From assembly GCF_013608025.1 (NCBI RefSeq), contig NZ_VDLV01000055.1, forward strand, positions 24,884 to 88,883: 64,000 bases of DNA. Reading direction: 5' to 3'. Shown here in pieces: positions 25,857-33,179 of this stretch. The position numbers and the translations under genes were made by a program. This DNA comes from Pseudomonas brassicacearum subsp. neoaurantiaca. GTDB lineage: Bacteria; Pseudomonadota; Gammaproteobacteria; Pseudomonadales; Pseudomonadaceae. The notes under the pieces were generated by a model that saw nothing but the letters and a program-made list of their open reading frames with translations, was not told the DNA's origin and did no database searches. Position 1 is the first letter of the stretch. Each line of letters begins with the position of its first letter.

Positions 25857-26315
25857 TTACCCAGGCACTTCTGGATCTGCCGGAGTCGAAGTGGGAATTT
25901 GCCATGAAGGTTTCTTGCCATCCCGGCTATCGAACGTGCGCCGCGCCTTGCGAAAGTCGTCGACGTTTTCGACTACCCAAGTCCAAACAGGGGACATACG
26001 GATCAACAGTTCCATGCCCAGCGGTGTCAGCTCATATTCAACGCGGGGTGGAATTTCACCGAACTCCCGCCGAATCAGCAGACCATCACGCTCCAAGGCG
26101 CGTAGCGTCTTCGTCAACATCCGTTGAGTAACACCGGTCATCTGCCTTTTCAGCTCGGCGTGGCGCATCTTTCCGTACACACCCAAGGCATGCAGGATGC
26201 CCAGTGACCAGCGGCTGCCTGCGTGAGCGAGGACTTCGCGCCTGACGCCATCATCGTCTCTCCTAAGCGTCTGGCAGATAACTTCTGCCTGACTAAGCGT
26301 TTCATGATTGGTCAT
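25857..26315 (-). CDS. HxlR-family regulator
   Basis: Winged-helix regulator of 152 residues. The HxlR signature is present: GSRWSLGILHALGVYGKMRH, then ELKRQMTGVTQRMLTKTLRA and YELTPLGMELL. A GAGGAAGAG ribosome site lies immediately before ATG 26315. It is divergent from the NmrA-family oxidoreductase gene 97 bases away, an arrangement usual for HxlR proteins that control a neighbouring redox enzyme. Confidence 0.88.
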   Translation of the reverse strand: MTNHETLSQAEVICQTLRRDDDGVRREVLAHAGSRWSLGILHALGVYGKMRHAELKRQMTGVTQRMLTKTLRALERDGLLIRREFGEIPPRVEYELTPLGMELLIRMSPVWTWVVENVDDFRKARRTFDSRDGKKPSWQIPTSTPADPEVPG

Positions 26316-26411
26316 CTCTTCCTCTGGTATCACACGTGTGCCTTCTTACGAGCGCTGCCGAATCGTGCAAGCATTTGCTCATCTTACAGGCAGCAGGTTT
26401 CAGGAGAAGTC

Positions 26412-27341
26412 ATGACAGATACCCCCCAATCGATTCTCGTTCTAGGCGCCGGTGAACTTGGCCTTCCGGTTTTGTGCAACCTCGCGCGGGTGGCTAAGAG
26501 CAAGCCCGGTTCCAGAATCAGCGTCTTGCTCAGAGATTCGACCATCAACAGCCAGGTGCCTGAGAAGAAGGCTGAAATCGATGAGCTGCGGAGTCTGGGC
26601 ATTCAGATGGTCGCCGCAGACTTGGTGAACGATTCAATCGATCAGCTTGCTGAAGTGTTCGCACGGTTCGATACCGTCATAGGCTGCGCAGGCATGGTCG
26701 CGGGCCGAGAAACCCCGATGAAGTTGGCGACGGCAGCGCTGAAGTCCGGCGTGAAGCGCTATTTCCCATGGCAGTTTGGCGTCGATTTCGAGGTGATCGG
26801 TCGGGGCAGTCCTCAAGATCTGTTCGATGCTCAACTCGACGTGCGCGAGTTACTGCGCGCCCAACATAAAACCGAATGGGTGATCATCTCGACGGGTATG
26901 TTCACCAGCTTCCTTTTCGAGCCCGTGTTTGAAGTGGTGGATTTCGAAACCGACACCGTGAACGCCCTGGGCAGTCTTGATAACAGCGTGACACTCACGA
27001 CACCGGACGACATTGGGACGCTGACAGCGGAGATTGTTTTCTTCGAACCGCGCTTGCGCAATCAGATCGTCTATCTGTCTGGCGACACCGTGGCATATGG
27101 GGAGGTGGCGAGCATCCTTGAACGTGTTCTGGGGCGTCCATTCAAACGTAACGTTTGGAGTGTTCCGTACCTGTTCCAGGAATTGGAAAAAGACCCCACT
27201 CATCACATCAAGAAGTACCGCGCTGTGTTCGCACAAGGCAAAGGCGTGGCGTGGCCGAAAGCTGCGACGTTCAACGAACAGCAGTCGATTCAGGTCACCA
27301 CTGCCGAGCAGTGGGCTCGGGAAAACCTTGCGGACAGTTGA
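26412..27341 (+). CDS. NmrA/isoflavone-reductase-like oxidoreductase
   Basis: Protein of 309 residues, an atypical SDR. The nucleotide site is LVLGAGELGLPVL, followed by VLLRDSTINSQ for the NADPH phosphate. FPWQFGVDFEVIGRGS and VIISTGMFTSFLFEP match fungal and bacterial aromatic alcohol reductase or NmrA-like proteins. AGGAGA precedes ATG 26412; the frame opens at 26223 in antisense of the HxlR gene and that part is not coding. Substrate unknown; it is probably controlled by the divergent HxlR gene. Confidence 0.85.
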   Translation: MTDTPQSILVLGAGELGLPVLCNLARVAKSKPGSRISVLLRDSTINSQVPEKKAEIDELRSLGIQMVAADLVNDSIDQLAEVFARFDTVIGCAGMVAGRETPMKLATAALKSGVKRYFPWQFGVDFEVIGRGSPQDLFDAQLDVRELLRAQHKTEWVIISTGMFTSFLFEPVFEVVDFETDTVNALGSLDNSVTLTTPDDIGTLTAEIVFFEPRLRNQIVYLSGDTVAYGEVASILERVLGRPFKRNVWSVPYLFQELEKDPTHHIKKYRAVFAQGKGVAWPKAATFNEQQSIQVTTAEQWARENLADS

Positions 27342-27481
27342 ACGCAGAAGCAGAAGCTGAATGCTCCCGTGCCAGTAGCGTTGCTTTGTAAGCGTCTGGT
27401 GACGTCCTCTGGACAAAGCAAATGGTCTCAATACGATCAGATTTCCCGAAAGAGCAACTCGCTAGTTCGCTTTTTCGTTTC

Positions 27482-27510
27482 TTGACACAGTGCTCAAATC
27501 TCCAGATTAT
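27482..27510 (+). promoter_or_regulatory. Sigma-70-type promoter
   Basis: Perfect -35 box TTGACA (27482-27487), 17-base spacer, -10 box GATTAT (27505-27510, four of six matches). A second possible -10, TATGAT followed by GCGCC, lies at 27539-27544. Nothing coding follows until 27683. Confidence 0.5.
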
Positions 27511-27645
27511 CGATCAATGACTCCTACAAATCTCGTTAGTATGATGCGCCCCTTGATGACTGCCTTTGGCGGGCCATAGGGCGATGCGCGCTTAGAACAG
27601 AAGCATTGACCAGAAGCCCCGCCAGAAATGGATGGGGCTTTTTCA
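27511..27645 (+). ncRNA. Possible small RNA (or 5' leader) ending in an intrinsic terminator
   Basis: Between the TTGACA promoter and a terminator ending near 27645 lie about 130 bases without an ORF. Complementary pieces (GCGCCC near 27546 and GGGCG near 27579) could fold together. No tRNA T-arm or known RNA family is visible. It may be a free small RNA or an attenuated leader of the following GNAT gene. Confidence 0.35.
27614..27645 (+). terminator. Intrinsic terminator
   Basis: Stem AAGCCCC / GGGGCTT with a 13-base loop and a run of five T (27639-27643). It is 273 bases past the NmrA-family gene and 38 bases before the next start. Confidence 0.7.
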
Positions 27646-27682
27646 TTCCCCTTCCAACTCATTGATGACAAGGAGAGTGAAG

Positions 27683-28204
27683 ATGCTGTTGATTCGCCCA
27701 GCCAAACGTACTGACGCCGAGGCCGCGTTTGATATACGCCTCCAGGCGATCCGGCATCAATGCATTGCCGTCTATACCGCTGAGCAAGTAATGGCGTGGA
27801 CTGATGTGCCGCTCACAGACCGATATCGGGCTTCGGTGGAAAAGGAGTACCACGTTGCCTGGTTGGGCGAGATACCGGTCGCAACAGGTCTGATTGATTT
27901 CCAGTCTGGAGAGATAGGCGCTATTTTCGTATTGCCTGCATTCATGGGACAGGGGATTGGCAAGACAATGCTCCTGTACCTTGAGCGACTGGCCTTTAAA
28001 GCTGGGATCGTTGACATCCATTTAGATGCTACCCCTAACGCAACCGCGTTCTACCGTCGGTGTGGCTATCACGGAGATATTCAAGCTATCTATACGTCGC
28101 CCTCCGGTCTTGAGCTGGCTTGTACACCGATGCGGAAAAAGTTGGCCAGTGAAGAGCTACTGAACGTAACGCGGGCGACAAGCAGGCTGCCGAACTCAAG
28201 TTGA
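27683..28204 (+). CDS. GNAT-family N-acetyltransferase
   Basis: Protein of 173 residues. It begins MLLIRPAKRTDAEAAFDIRL and has the acetyl-CoA loop FVLPAFMGQGIGKTMLLYLE (motif GQGIGK), then LDATPNATAFYRRCGYHG in the C-terminal half. AAGGAGAG lies 6 bases before ATG 27683; an in-frame ATG at 27632 lies within the terminator region and is rejected. Acceptor substrate unknown. It is the first of three GNAT genes in a mosaic stretch. Confidence 0.85.
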   Translation: MLLIRPAKRTDAEAAFDIRLQAIRHQCIAVYTAEQVMAWTDVPLTDRYRASVEKEYHVAWLGEIPVATGLIDFQSGEIGAIFVLPAFMGQGIGKTMLLYLERLAFKAGIVDIHLDATPNATAFYRRCGYHGDIQAIYTSPSGLELACTPMRKKLASEELLNVTRATSRLPNSS

Positions 28205-28209
28205 TTAAG

Positions 28210-28407
28210 TCAGTCCGGCATCCAGTGATGCGGCAGCAGTTGTCCTATTTCACTCGCTCGCTGCGTCGGCAGGTGCTTGAGAACATCCTTCAAATAACCG
28301 TATGGGTCATGACGATTCAGCCGCGCCGACGGAATCAGACTCATGATCGCCGCCGCCGCCGCCCGCTTTCCGCTGCGCAACGATCCTGCGAAGAGCCAGT
28401 TCTTGCG
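28210..28407 (-). pseudogene. IS66-family transposase remnant (C-terminal end)
   Basis: Only the last 65 codons remain. Translated on the minus strand from 28407 they read RKNWLFAGSLRSGKRAAAA and IMSLIPSARLNRHDPYGYLK, then DVLKHLPTQRASEIGQLLPH and a stop at 28210. This is the characteristic C-terminus of IS66 TnpC transposases. A stop codon occurs directly upstream of the first matching residue, and the rest of the gene, the accessory genes and the terminal inverted repeats are missing. It is a decayed relic. Confidence 0.85.
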
Positions 28408-28416
28408 TCAAAGAAC

Positions 28417-28457
28417 AAGGGGACAGACTTATTTCCAGTAAATAAATCTGTCCCCTT
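28417..28457. repeat. Long imperfect palindrome next to the IS66 relic
   Basis: Arms AAGGGGACAGACTTATTT and AAATAAATCTGTCCCCTT, 18 bases with one mismatch, around a 5-base centre. It begins 10 bases beyond the IS66 remnant and ends 6 bases before the 71-bp repeat. It could form a strong hairpin; a degenerate half (GAACAGATTTATTT) occurs near 30957. Confidence 0.8.
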
Positions 28458-28462
28458 TTCCC

Positions 28463-28534
28463 GTTGGAGGAGGGGGTGAGTAGTTCAAAGTGATGGTTGG
28501 GGAGAGCGGGGGGAGGCGATGGACGGTTGGGGGG
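28463..28534. repeat. 71-bp dispersed repeat, copy 2
   Basis: Begins GTTGGAGGAGGGGGTGAGTA, continues GTTCAAAGTGATGG, and ends GGCGATGGACGGTTGGGGG. It matches copy 1 at 20801-20871 in the same orientation. Confidence 0.85.
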
Positions 28535-28657
28535 CAGGTGGCACCGAAACACCAGAAGCGGCTTACCGGATTTCGCGCGTATTCATCCGCCGCCTACACT
28601 CCACCTGTTTGACTGACCGCTACCTTCCTTGGAAATCGCGCAATAAGGATTACGCAC

Positions 28658-29458
28658 ATGGATGTTGGATTGGCTCATGCAATCGAGGCCGCTGAAGGCG
28701 AGTATTTGTGTTCCCGCGTTGAGAGCTTGTTACGGATAAGTGGAAATCCTTTCGGTGCCCGCGTGTTTTTCAACGAAGCTTTTCCCTGCTTTCAAGTGCA
28801 AGCATCAGCCAGCCCGATGTTCAATCGCATCTACGGCAACAGTACCGGCAGCCCCCAACCACTGTTGAACTTGCTCAAGGAATCAGCGGAATATTCGACC
28901 GTAACGCCTCTTATCGGGAAGACCTCGACGTTGAAGCAGTACGTTTTTGTGGGGGAGAGGCGATTAGAACGCCTGAAGGGTTGGACGCACCTGCAACTCG
29001 CGTGCGCCATCAAGGACGTGGTCTTGAGTCCCCACTCGTTTGAGGTCGAAGAGGCCACTTTACGCACGCTTCCTGAGTTCGCAGCTGTGCATGCGAGCGG
29101 ATTTCATACCAAGCCAGAGCATCGTCAGTTGAGCCAAGCCTCTTTTGCGGGGCTACTGTCAAATGATCGGCTGAAAATCTACGTCCTTAAAGCTGATGGA
29201 GAGGTAGTTGCAGGAGCGTTGATGTACCTGGCCGGCAATGGGATTGCCTACCTCGGGACGGCTGCCACCCGAAAAGATGCACGAGGCTTGGGCTACCATG
29301 GAGCCCTGATATCTCACCGGATAGAGCAAGCAAAGAAGCACGGGAGTTTGATGATCGCCGCAACGGCTCTTCCCAGCTCGCAAAGTCGCCGTAACTTGGA
29401 GCGCACGGGGTTAGCGATATCTCACGTTCAAGCCCTTTATCGCTTGATGGATAGTTGA
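28658..29458 (+). CDS. GNAT-family N-acetyltransferase, 266 aa
   Basis: The C-terminal half (about 145-266) is a GNAT domain: YVLKADGEVVAGALMYLAGN, then TRKDARGLGYHGALISHRIE as the acetyl-CoA loop and AATALPSSQSRRNLERTGLA. The N-terminal 140 residues (SRVESLLRISGNPFGARVFF onward) resemble the extra domain of two-domain GNATs. AAGGAT stands 8 bases before ATG 28658. Acceptor unknown. Confidence 0.8.
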   Translation: MDVGLAHAIEAAEGEYLCSRVESLLRISGNPFGARVFFNEAFPCFQVQASASPMFNRIYGNSTGSPQPLLNLLKESAEYSTVTPLIGKTSTLKQYVFVGERRLERLKGWTHLQLACAIKDVVLSPHSFEVEEATLRTLPEFAAVHASGFHTKPEHRQLSQASFAGLLSNDRLKIYVLKADGEVVAGALMYLAGNGIAYLGTAATRKDARGLGYHGALISHRIEQAKKHGSLMIAATALPSSQSRRNLERTGLAISHVQALYRLMDS

Positions 29459-29505
29459 AGTGTGCCAGTGTAGGACCGTCTGCTATTGGCTCGAAAGCAG
29501 CCTAT

Positions 29506-29952
29506 TCAGGCGTTGACAAGCACCATGATATGAGTGGCATGGACATCTTCTATTCGCATGAAGCCGCAGTGCAGGTAAAACGCGTCGCCTCCAGAAGTAT
29601 CGGTGAAAAGACGCACCTTGTGAAAATGAAGGGAGGCCTGTGCAACCAGCGCTTTTACCAACGCCTGACCGACGCGTTGATTCCTGGCTGCAGGTGTCAC
29701 GTACACACGCCGTAGCCTTGCGGTATCGGACTTACTATAGGGGTCAACTGATAGTCCTCCGATGCCTATCAGCTGCTGGTTCGAATACGCTGCCATGAGA
29801 CATTCACCGGGCGCATTGAAGCGATTCGTTCCAGAGTGCCACTCCGAAATCAGGCGCGTAAGAAACCTGAAACCTTCCGCAACTGCCTCTTTCTCCAAGG
29901 TGAGAACTTCCGCCGGCAGGTGCGTAATTTGGTGAATCTTGATCGGTTTCAT
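29506..29952 (-). CDS. GNAT-family N-acetyltransferase, 148 aa
   Basis: Protein of 148 residues. The GNAT core reads IGIGGLSVDPYSKSDTARLR, then RVYVTPAARNQRVGQALVKA with the acetyl-CoA motif (NQRVGQ), and FYLHCGFMRIEDVHATHIMV near the end. GGGAAA precedes ATG 29952. It is convergent with the 28658 gene, 47 bases apart. Acceptor unknown. Confidence 0.85.
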   Translation of the reverse strand: MKPIKIHQITHLPAEVLTLEKEAVAEGFRFLTRLISEWHSGTNRFNAPGECLMAAYSNQQLIGIGGLSVDPYSKSDTARLRRVYVTPAARNQRVGQALVKALVAQASLHFHKVRLFTDTSGGDAFYLHCGFMRIEDVHATHIMVLVNA

Positions 29953-30240
29953 TCATTTCCCTATGCATCGGGTACATGCATCTTAGCGATGCAAGTGGCA
30001 GCTATTGGCCAGAAGCAGTCGTTCAGAGTAGGGACATGCCCCGCCTGCTTACTAGCGGCAAAACACTTCATAAGGTGAACTGCGCGCACCATGCGACAGA
30101 CCCACACATGCTGTGGTGCACGCAGCCCCCCTTATACGGTAGCGCCTTTTCTCTTGAGTTTGATGCCGGCCTTCGATTAGATATGAGGCATAAACGTTGT
30201 GACGTAAATAGCACCATCAAACACAAGGGAATAGCACTAA
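29953..30240. other. Intergenic region, possible promoter and degenerate repeat
   Basis: Between divergent genes. It includes GCAGCTATTGGCCAGAAGCA and CTGCGCGCACCATGCGACAG; the latter has a near copy at 30900 (CTGCGCGCACCACGCGATAG). Nothing coding is convincing. Confidence 0.4.
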
Positions 30241-30825
30241 ATGGCCAGGATAGAACCCGTTTTCGGCAGCATCAGCAGCGAAATCGAAAACCCATACCAA
30301 CCGGGCGACGCCCAACTGATTGACGACGAGGTTGTCACGTTTTCAAACCCCAAGATTTTGGGTTTTTCCGGGCGTATTTCTCTGGCGCGCTTCTGGCTGA
30401 TTCATGTGCCCTTGGTGCTGGTTCTTCCGTGCATTTTGCTGTTGTTCTTTATGGTGGGGTTGCGCCATCAACTGGTGGTTTTGCTGATAGTCGGTGTCAC
30501 CGTTGTCGTTCCTGCCATCCTGCTCAACGTGTCTCTACTGATACGCAGGGCACGTGATCTAGGCTGGAGTCCGATATGGGGAATTCTCTTCGTATTCCCT
30601 GTTATCGGCTTTGTGATAACGCTTCCGCTCATGATGCTTCCGGGGCGTAAAGCGATTAATAAATACGGCCCGCCCAATCCACCTCTTTCGACGTTGGTAA
30701 AGCTACTTACAGCGCTGTTGGTGGTGCTGACGCTTGTAACTTCAACCGTGCTAGTTGCGTATTTTCCCCAATACCAGCCTCAGGCACTCTACGAGTGGTT
30801 CTTTAATGCATTGGTTCAGGCATAA
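30241..30825 (+). CDS. DUF805-family membrane protein
   Basis: Protein of 194 residues with about four membrane helices. DUF805 signature parts are LGFSGRISLARFWLIH before helix 1, LIRRARDLGWSPIWGILFVF in the middle, and LMMLPGRKAINKYGPPNPP after helix 3. The family is common and uncharacterised. It starts at ATG 30241 with AAGGGA 9 bases upstream. Confidence 0.85.
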   Translation: MARIEPVFGSISSEIENPYQPGDAQLIDDEVVTFSNPKILGFSGRISLARFWLIHVPLVLVLPCILLLFFMVGLRHQLVVLLIVGVTVVVPAILLNVSLLIRRARDLGWSPIWGILFVFPVIGFVITLPLMMLPGRKAINKYGPPNPPLSTLVKLLTALLVVLTLVTSTVLVAYFPQYQPQALYEWFFNALVQA

Positions 30826-31108
30826 CGTTAGCGTACGCGAAGTCCATGCTTCGCCTCATTGCGCGGCGCCAAGTGCTCAGGTGCCGTTGTAGAGAGCGCT
30901 GCGCGCACCACGCGATAGCCCTGCGTACGCCGCGGTGATGTCCATTGGGAAAAAAGAACAGATTTATTTCTCTGCTCTAAACGACTGCTCTTGGCCGCTT
31001 TCTGCCCTTGATACTCCTGAGATGCAAAACGCAGAAAACGTCCAGAGAATCCATCCCAGCCGGTCATTTGGGCCAAAAAAACGGGCGCCTCCAACGCCCG
31101 TTCCCTCA
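30826..31108. other. Intergenic stretch with repeat-like sequence
   Basis: Minus frame 30828-31112 is open but out of step with any family and crosses the terminator at 31075. The part about 30980-31060 (TCTTGGCCGCTTTCTGCCCT and following) looks like a dispersed Pseudomonas intergenic sequence. I see no gene here. Confidence 0.4.
31075..31101 (-). terminator. Strong intrinsic terminator
   Basis: On the minus strand the stem is ACGGGCG / CGCCCGT with a 7-base loop, followed by seven T. It stands 8 bases after the stop of the gene at 31109. Confidence 0.9.
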
Positions 31109-31381
31109 TCAACCCTCTGCCTTCTCCTGAAGCCGCCGCCCGATCACCTCCAACAAATCACACCCATCCCGCAACGGGATCACCAACAACTGCGCAAAAT
31201 CCGACAGCACAACCGTATCGCTACCAAGCTCAGCTCGAAACGCTATGTTCTCCAGCACTTGCGTAACAACGCGAATACGGTAATCAGCCGTAGCGTGCAG
31301 AACATCAAGCGGTGCCTGACTATCAATCAGCAGCGAAGCCGGGGTGCAGTCGATGCCGGTGATGGGGATGTATCTTTCCAT
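31109..31381 (-). CDS. Small conserved hypothetical protein, 90 aa
   Basis: MERYIPITGIDCTPASLLID, then PLDVLHATADYRIRVVTQVL and a second helix with LLVIPLRDGCDLLEVIGRRL. Two amphipathic helices preceded by a short variable N-terminus recall the small Pseudomonas-restricted families (DUF3077/DUF6124 type), but I cannot assign it firmly. It has its own strong terminator, which supports a real gene. Confidence 0.65.
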   Translation of the reverse strand: MERYIPITGIDCTPASLLIDSQAPLDVLHATADYRIRVVTQVLENIAFRAELGSDTVVLSDFAQLLVIPLRDGCDLLEVIGRRLQEKAEG

Positions 31382-31528
31382 GGGATTGCTCCGATCAGAT
31401 TAATGGACTGATCCGATACTTAGGTCGCCAAACCTGACCGCCCTTCAAGGCGACGCAACGACTATAGTTTTCAGCTCGAAACTCGAACAGGTATCTGATT
31501 CCGAGAATTGCGTAGGAATCGTCATCAC

Positions 31529-32269
31529 TCACCCCCAACGAACCCCCAAAACAATCCCCTGCGCCTTGAACCCTTCAAGCGCCGCCACGCCCATCGGCAT
31601 GATCGCCTGCACCGTCACCCCAGCCACTTCAGCCAACGCAACCAGATGCTCCCGCCCACTGCGCCGATGTTCCATCAGCGATACCAACAACCCATAAGCC
31701 AGCGGCGCAAGGCGTGAAAATGTCACCTGCCCAGCGCGGCGCTGTAGCAGGACCAAGGTCGGAGCCGAAGGTTTTTCAGTCGGCTGATGATCCGGTCCGA
31801 TGTCGCACACCGGCCATTCATAGGCATGCGCCTGCACAAGTCCGGACACCACGGGCGTGCCCTCGATCAGGTCGCCGAAGGGGTTGTGGGACGGTTCCAC
31901 CGCATCGCTTAGCAGCAGGGCGCTTTCGCTCCATTCGTGTTGGGCGAGTTCGGGCAGCCAGGGCGGGAGGTTGTCCAGGTCGGTGTGTTGTTCCAGATAG
32001 GTGACGAACTCGCCGGCCAGTTTTGTGAACAGTGGCGTTTGGCTGCGGTAGTTGGCGTAGAAGTCGTGGACCAGCCATCGCCAGTCGGCAGGCGGCAGGG
32101 TTTGCTGGATGACCGGGAAGCTGGCGGCCAGCAGTGATTCGATGCTGCCGATGAACAGTTGGCGGTAGATCGCCAGGCGGCGGGCTTCGAGTCCGGGCGG
32201 GGGCGTCTGGAGGGGGTTGCGCACGTAGCCGGCCATGCAGTTGAGTTGTTCGAGTAGTTGTTCAGGCAT
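31529..32269 (-). CDS. HvfC/BufC family DUF2063 protein (RiPP maturation partner)
   Basis: Protein of 246 residues. The N-terminal DUF2063 domain has RRLAIYRQLFIGSIESLLAA, then FPVIQQTLPPADWRWLVHDF and YANYRSQTPLFTKLAGEFV. The C-terminal half ends ALEGFKAQGIVLGVRWG. In known systems this protein pairs with a DUF692 enzyme and helps present the precursor peptide. Its ATG overlaps the end of the DUF692 gene by 8 bases, so translation is coupled. Confidence 0.9.
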   Translation of the reverse strand: MPEQLLEQLNCMAGYVRNPLQTPPPGLEARRLAIYRQLFIGSIESLLAASFPVIQQTLPPADWRWLVHDFYANYRSQTPLFTKLAGEFVTYLEQHTDLDNLPPWLPELAQHEWSESALLLSDAVEPSHNPFGDLIEGTPVVSGLVQAHAYEWPVCDIGPDHQPTEKPSAPTLVLLQRRAGQVTFSRLAPLAYGLLVSLMEHRRSGREHLVALAEVAGVTVQAIMPMGVAALEGFKAQGIVLGVRWG

Positions 32270-33113
32270 GGCGGGCCTCCGGTGTTGCCAGGCAAGCGAG
32301 TTGTTGGAGGTGTTTGATCTGCCCGACTTCAGCGAGCAGTTCCGACAAGGGCGGGAAGTTGAAGTCGCGCTCCAGCAGGGTCGGTACCGGTCCGAATCGT
32401 TGGTAGGTCTGGTGCAGCAGCGTCCACACTTCTGGTTTGACGGCGGCGCCGTGGGTGTCGATTTTCAGGTCGTCGGCTTCGTCGTAATGGCCGGCAACGT
32501 GCAGGTAGGTGACGCGTTGCGCGGGGAGGGCTGCCAGGAACTTCTCGGCGTCGTAACGGTGATTGATGGCATTGACGTAGAGGTTGTTGACGTCCAGCAG
32601 CAGGTCGCAGTCGGCTTCCACGAGCACGGCGTTGATGAAGTCAATTTCGCTCATGGCCTGGAAAGGCGCGGCGTAGTAGGAGATGTTTTCCACGGCGATG
32701 CGTTGACCCAGCTCGTTCTGGGCCTGGCGTATGCGGGCGGCGACGTGGTGGACGGCTTCTTCGGTGAAGGGGATCGGCAAGAGGTCGTAGAGATGACCGC
32801 TGTCGGAGCAGTAGCTCAGGTGTTCGCTGTAGATCGCCACGGCGTAGCGATCGAGGAAGCGGCGTGTGCCCCGCAGCAGGTCGAGGTCGAGGGGTTGGGG
32901 GCCGCCGAGGGACAGCGACAGCCCATGGCAGGTGATGGGATGCCGTGCGGCCAGTTGGTCCAGTTGTTCGGCGTAGGCGCCACCGACGCCGATCCAGTTG
33001 TCCGGGGCGCATTCGAGGAAATCCACGGCGCCCGGGGCCATTTCCAGCAGGTCGCCAAGCAGGGCGCGGCGCAGACCGAGCCCGGCGCCGCTGGGGGAAG
33101 TGAAGGTACTCAT
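32262..33113 (-). CDS. HvfB/BufB family DUF692 iron enzyme (RiPP maturase)
   Basis: Protein of 283 residues, TIM-barrel multinuclear non-haem iron oxygenase of the DUF692 (MbnB-like) family. Family parts: GLGLRRALLGDLLEMAP, CHGLSLSLGGPQPLDLDLL, IYSEHLSYCSDSGHLYDLLP, RIAVENISYY, LLLDVNNLYVNAINH, THLHVAGH-like VTYLHVAGHYDEAD, and LLERDFNFPPL. The His, Asp and Glu residues in these are the expected metal ligands. DUF692 enzymes turn cysteines of a precursor into oxazolone-thioamide or thiooxazole groups. It lies 66 bases after the precursor gene and is its likely modifying enzyme. Confidence 0.92.
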   Translation of the reverse strand: MSTFTSPSGAGLGLRRALLGDLLEMAPGAVDFLECAPDNWIGVGGAYAEQLDQLAARHPITCHGLSLSLGGPQPLDLDLLRGTRRFLDRYAVAIYSEHLSYCSDSGHLYDLLPIPFTEEAVHHVAARIRQAQNELGQRIAVENISYYAAPFQAMSEIDFINAVLVEADCDLLLDVNNLYVNAINHRYDAEKFLAALPAQRVTYLHVAGHYDEADDLKIDTHGAAVKPEVWTLLHQTYQRFGPVPTLLERDFNFPPLSELLAEVGQIKHLQQLACLATPEARHA

Positions 33114-33179
33114 CGCGGTTCTCCAGGGATGACCAAACCCTCCCGGCGTGAATGTCCGGGAGGGTCGGAGCGAAGGCGG

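Noticed and set aside
27539..27645. A tRNA gene suggested by TATGAT-GCGCC and the following terminator
   Set aside because: No cloverleaf, anticodon arm or GGTTCGA T-arm can be found in the interval.
31075..31101. Terminator assigned to the DUF805 gene
   Set aside because: The T-run lies on the minus-strand side, so it ends the gene at 31109-31381 and not the plus-strand gene at 30241.
30828..31112. Minus-strand ORF of 94 codons
   Set aside because: It crosses the strong terminator at 31075-31101 and overlaps the start of a convincing terminator-gene unit; its sequence looks like translated repeat.
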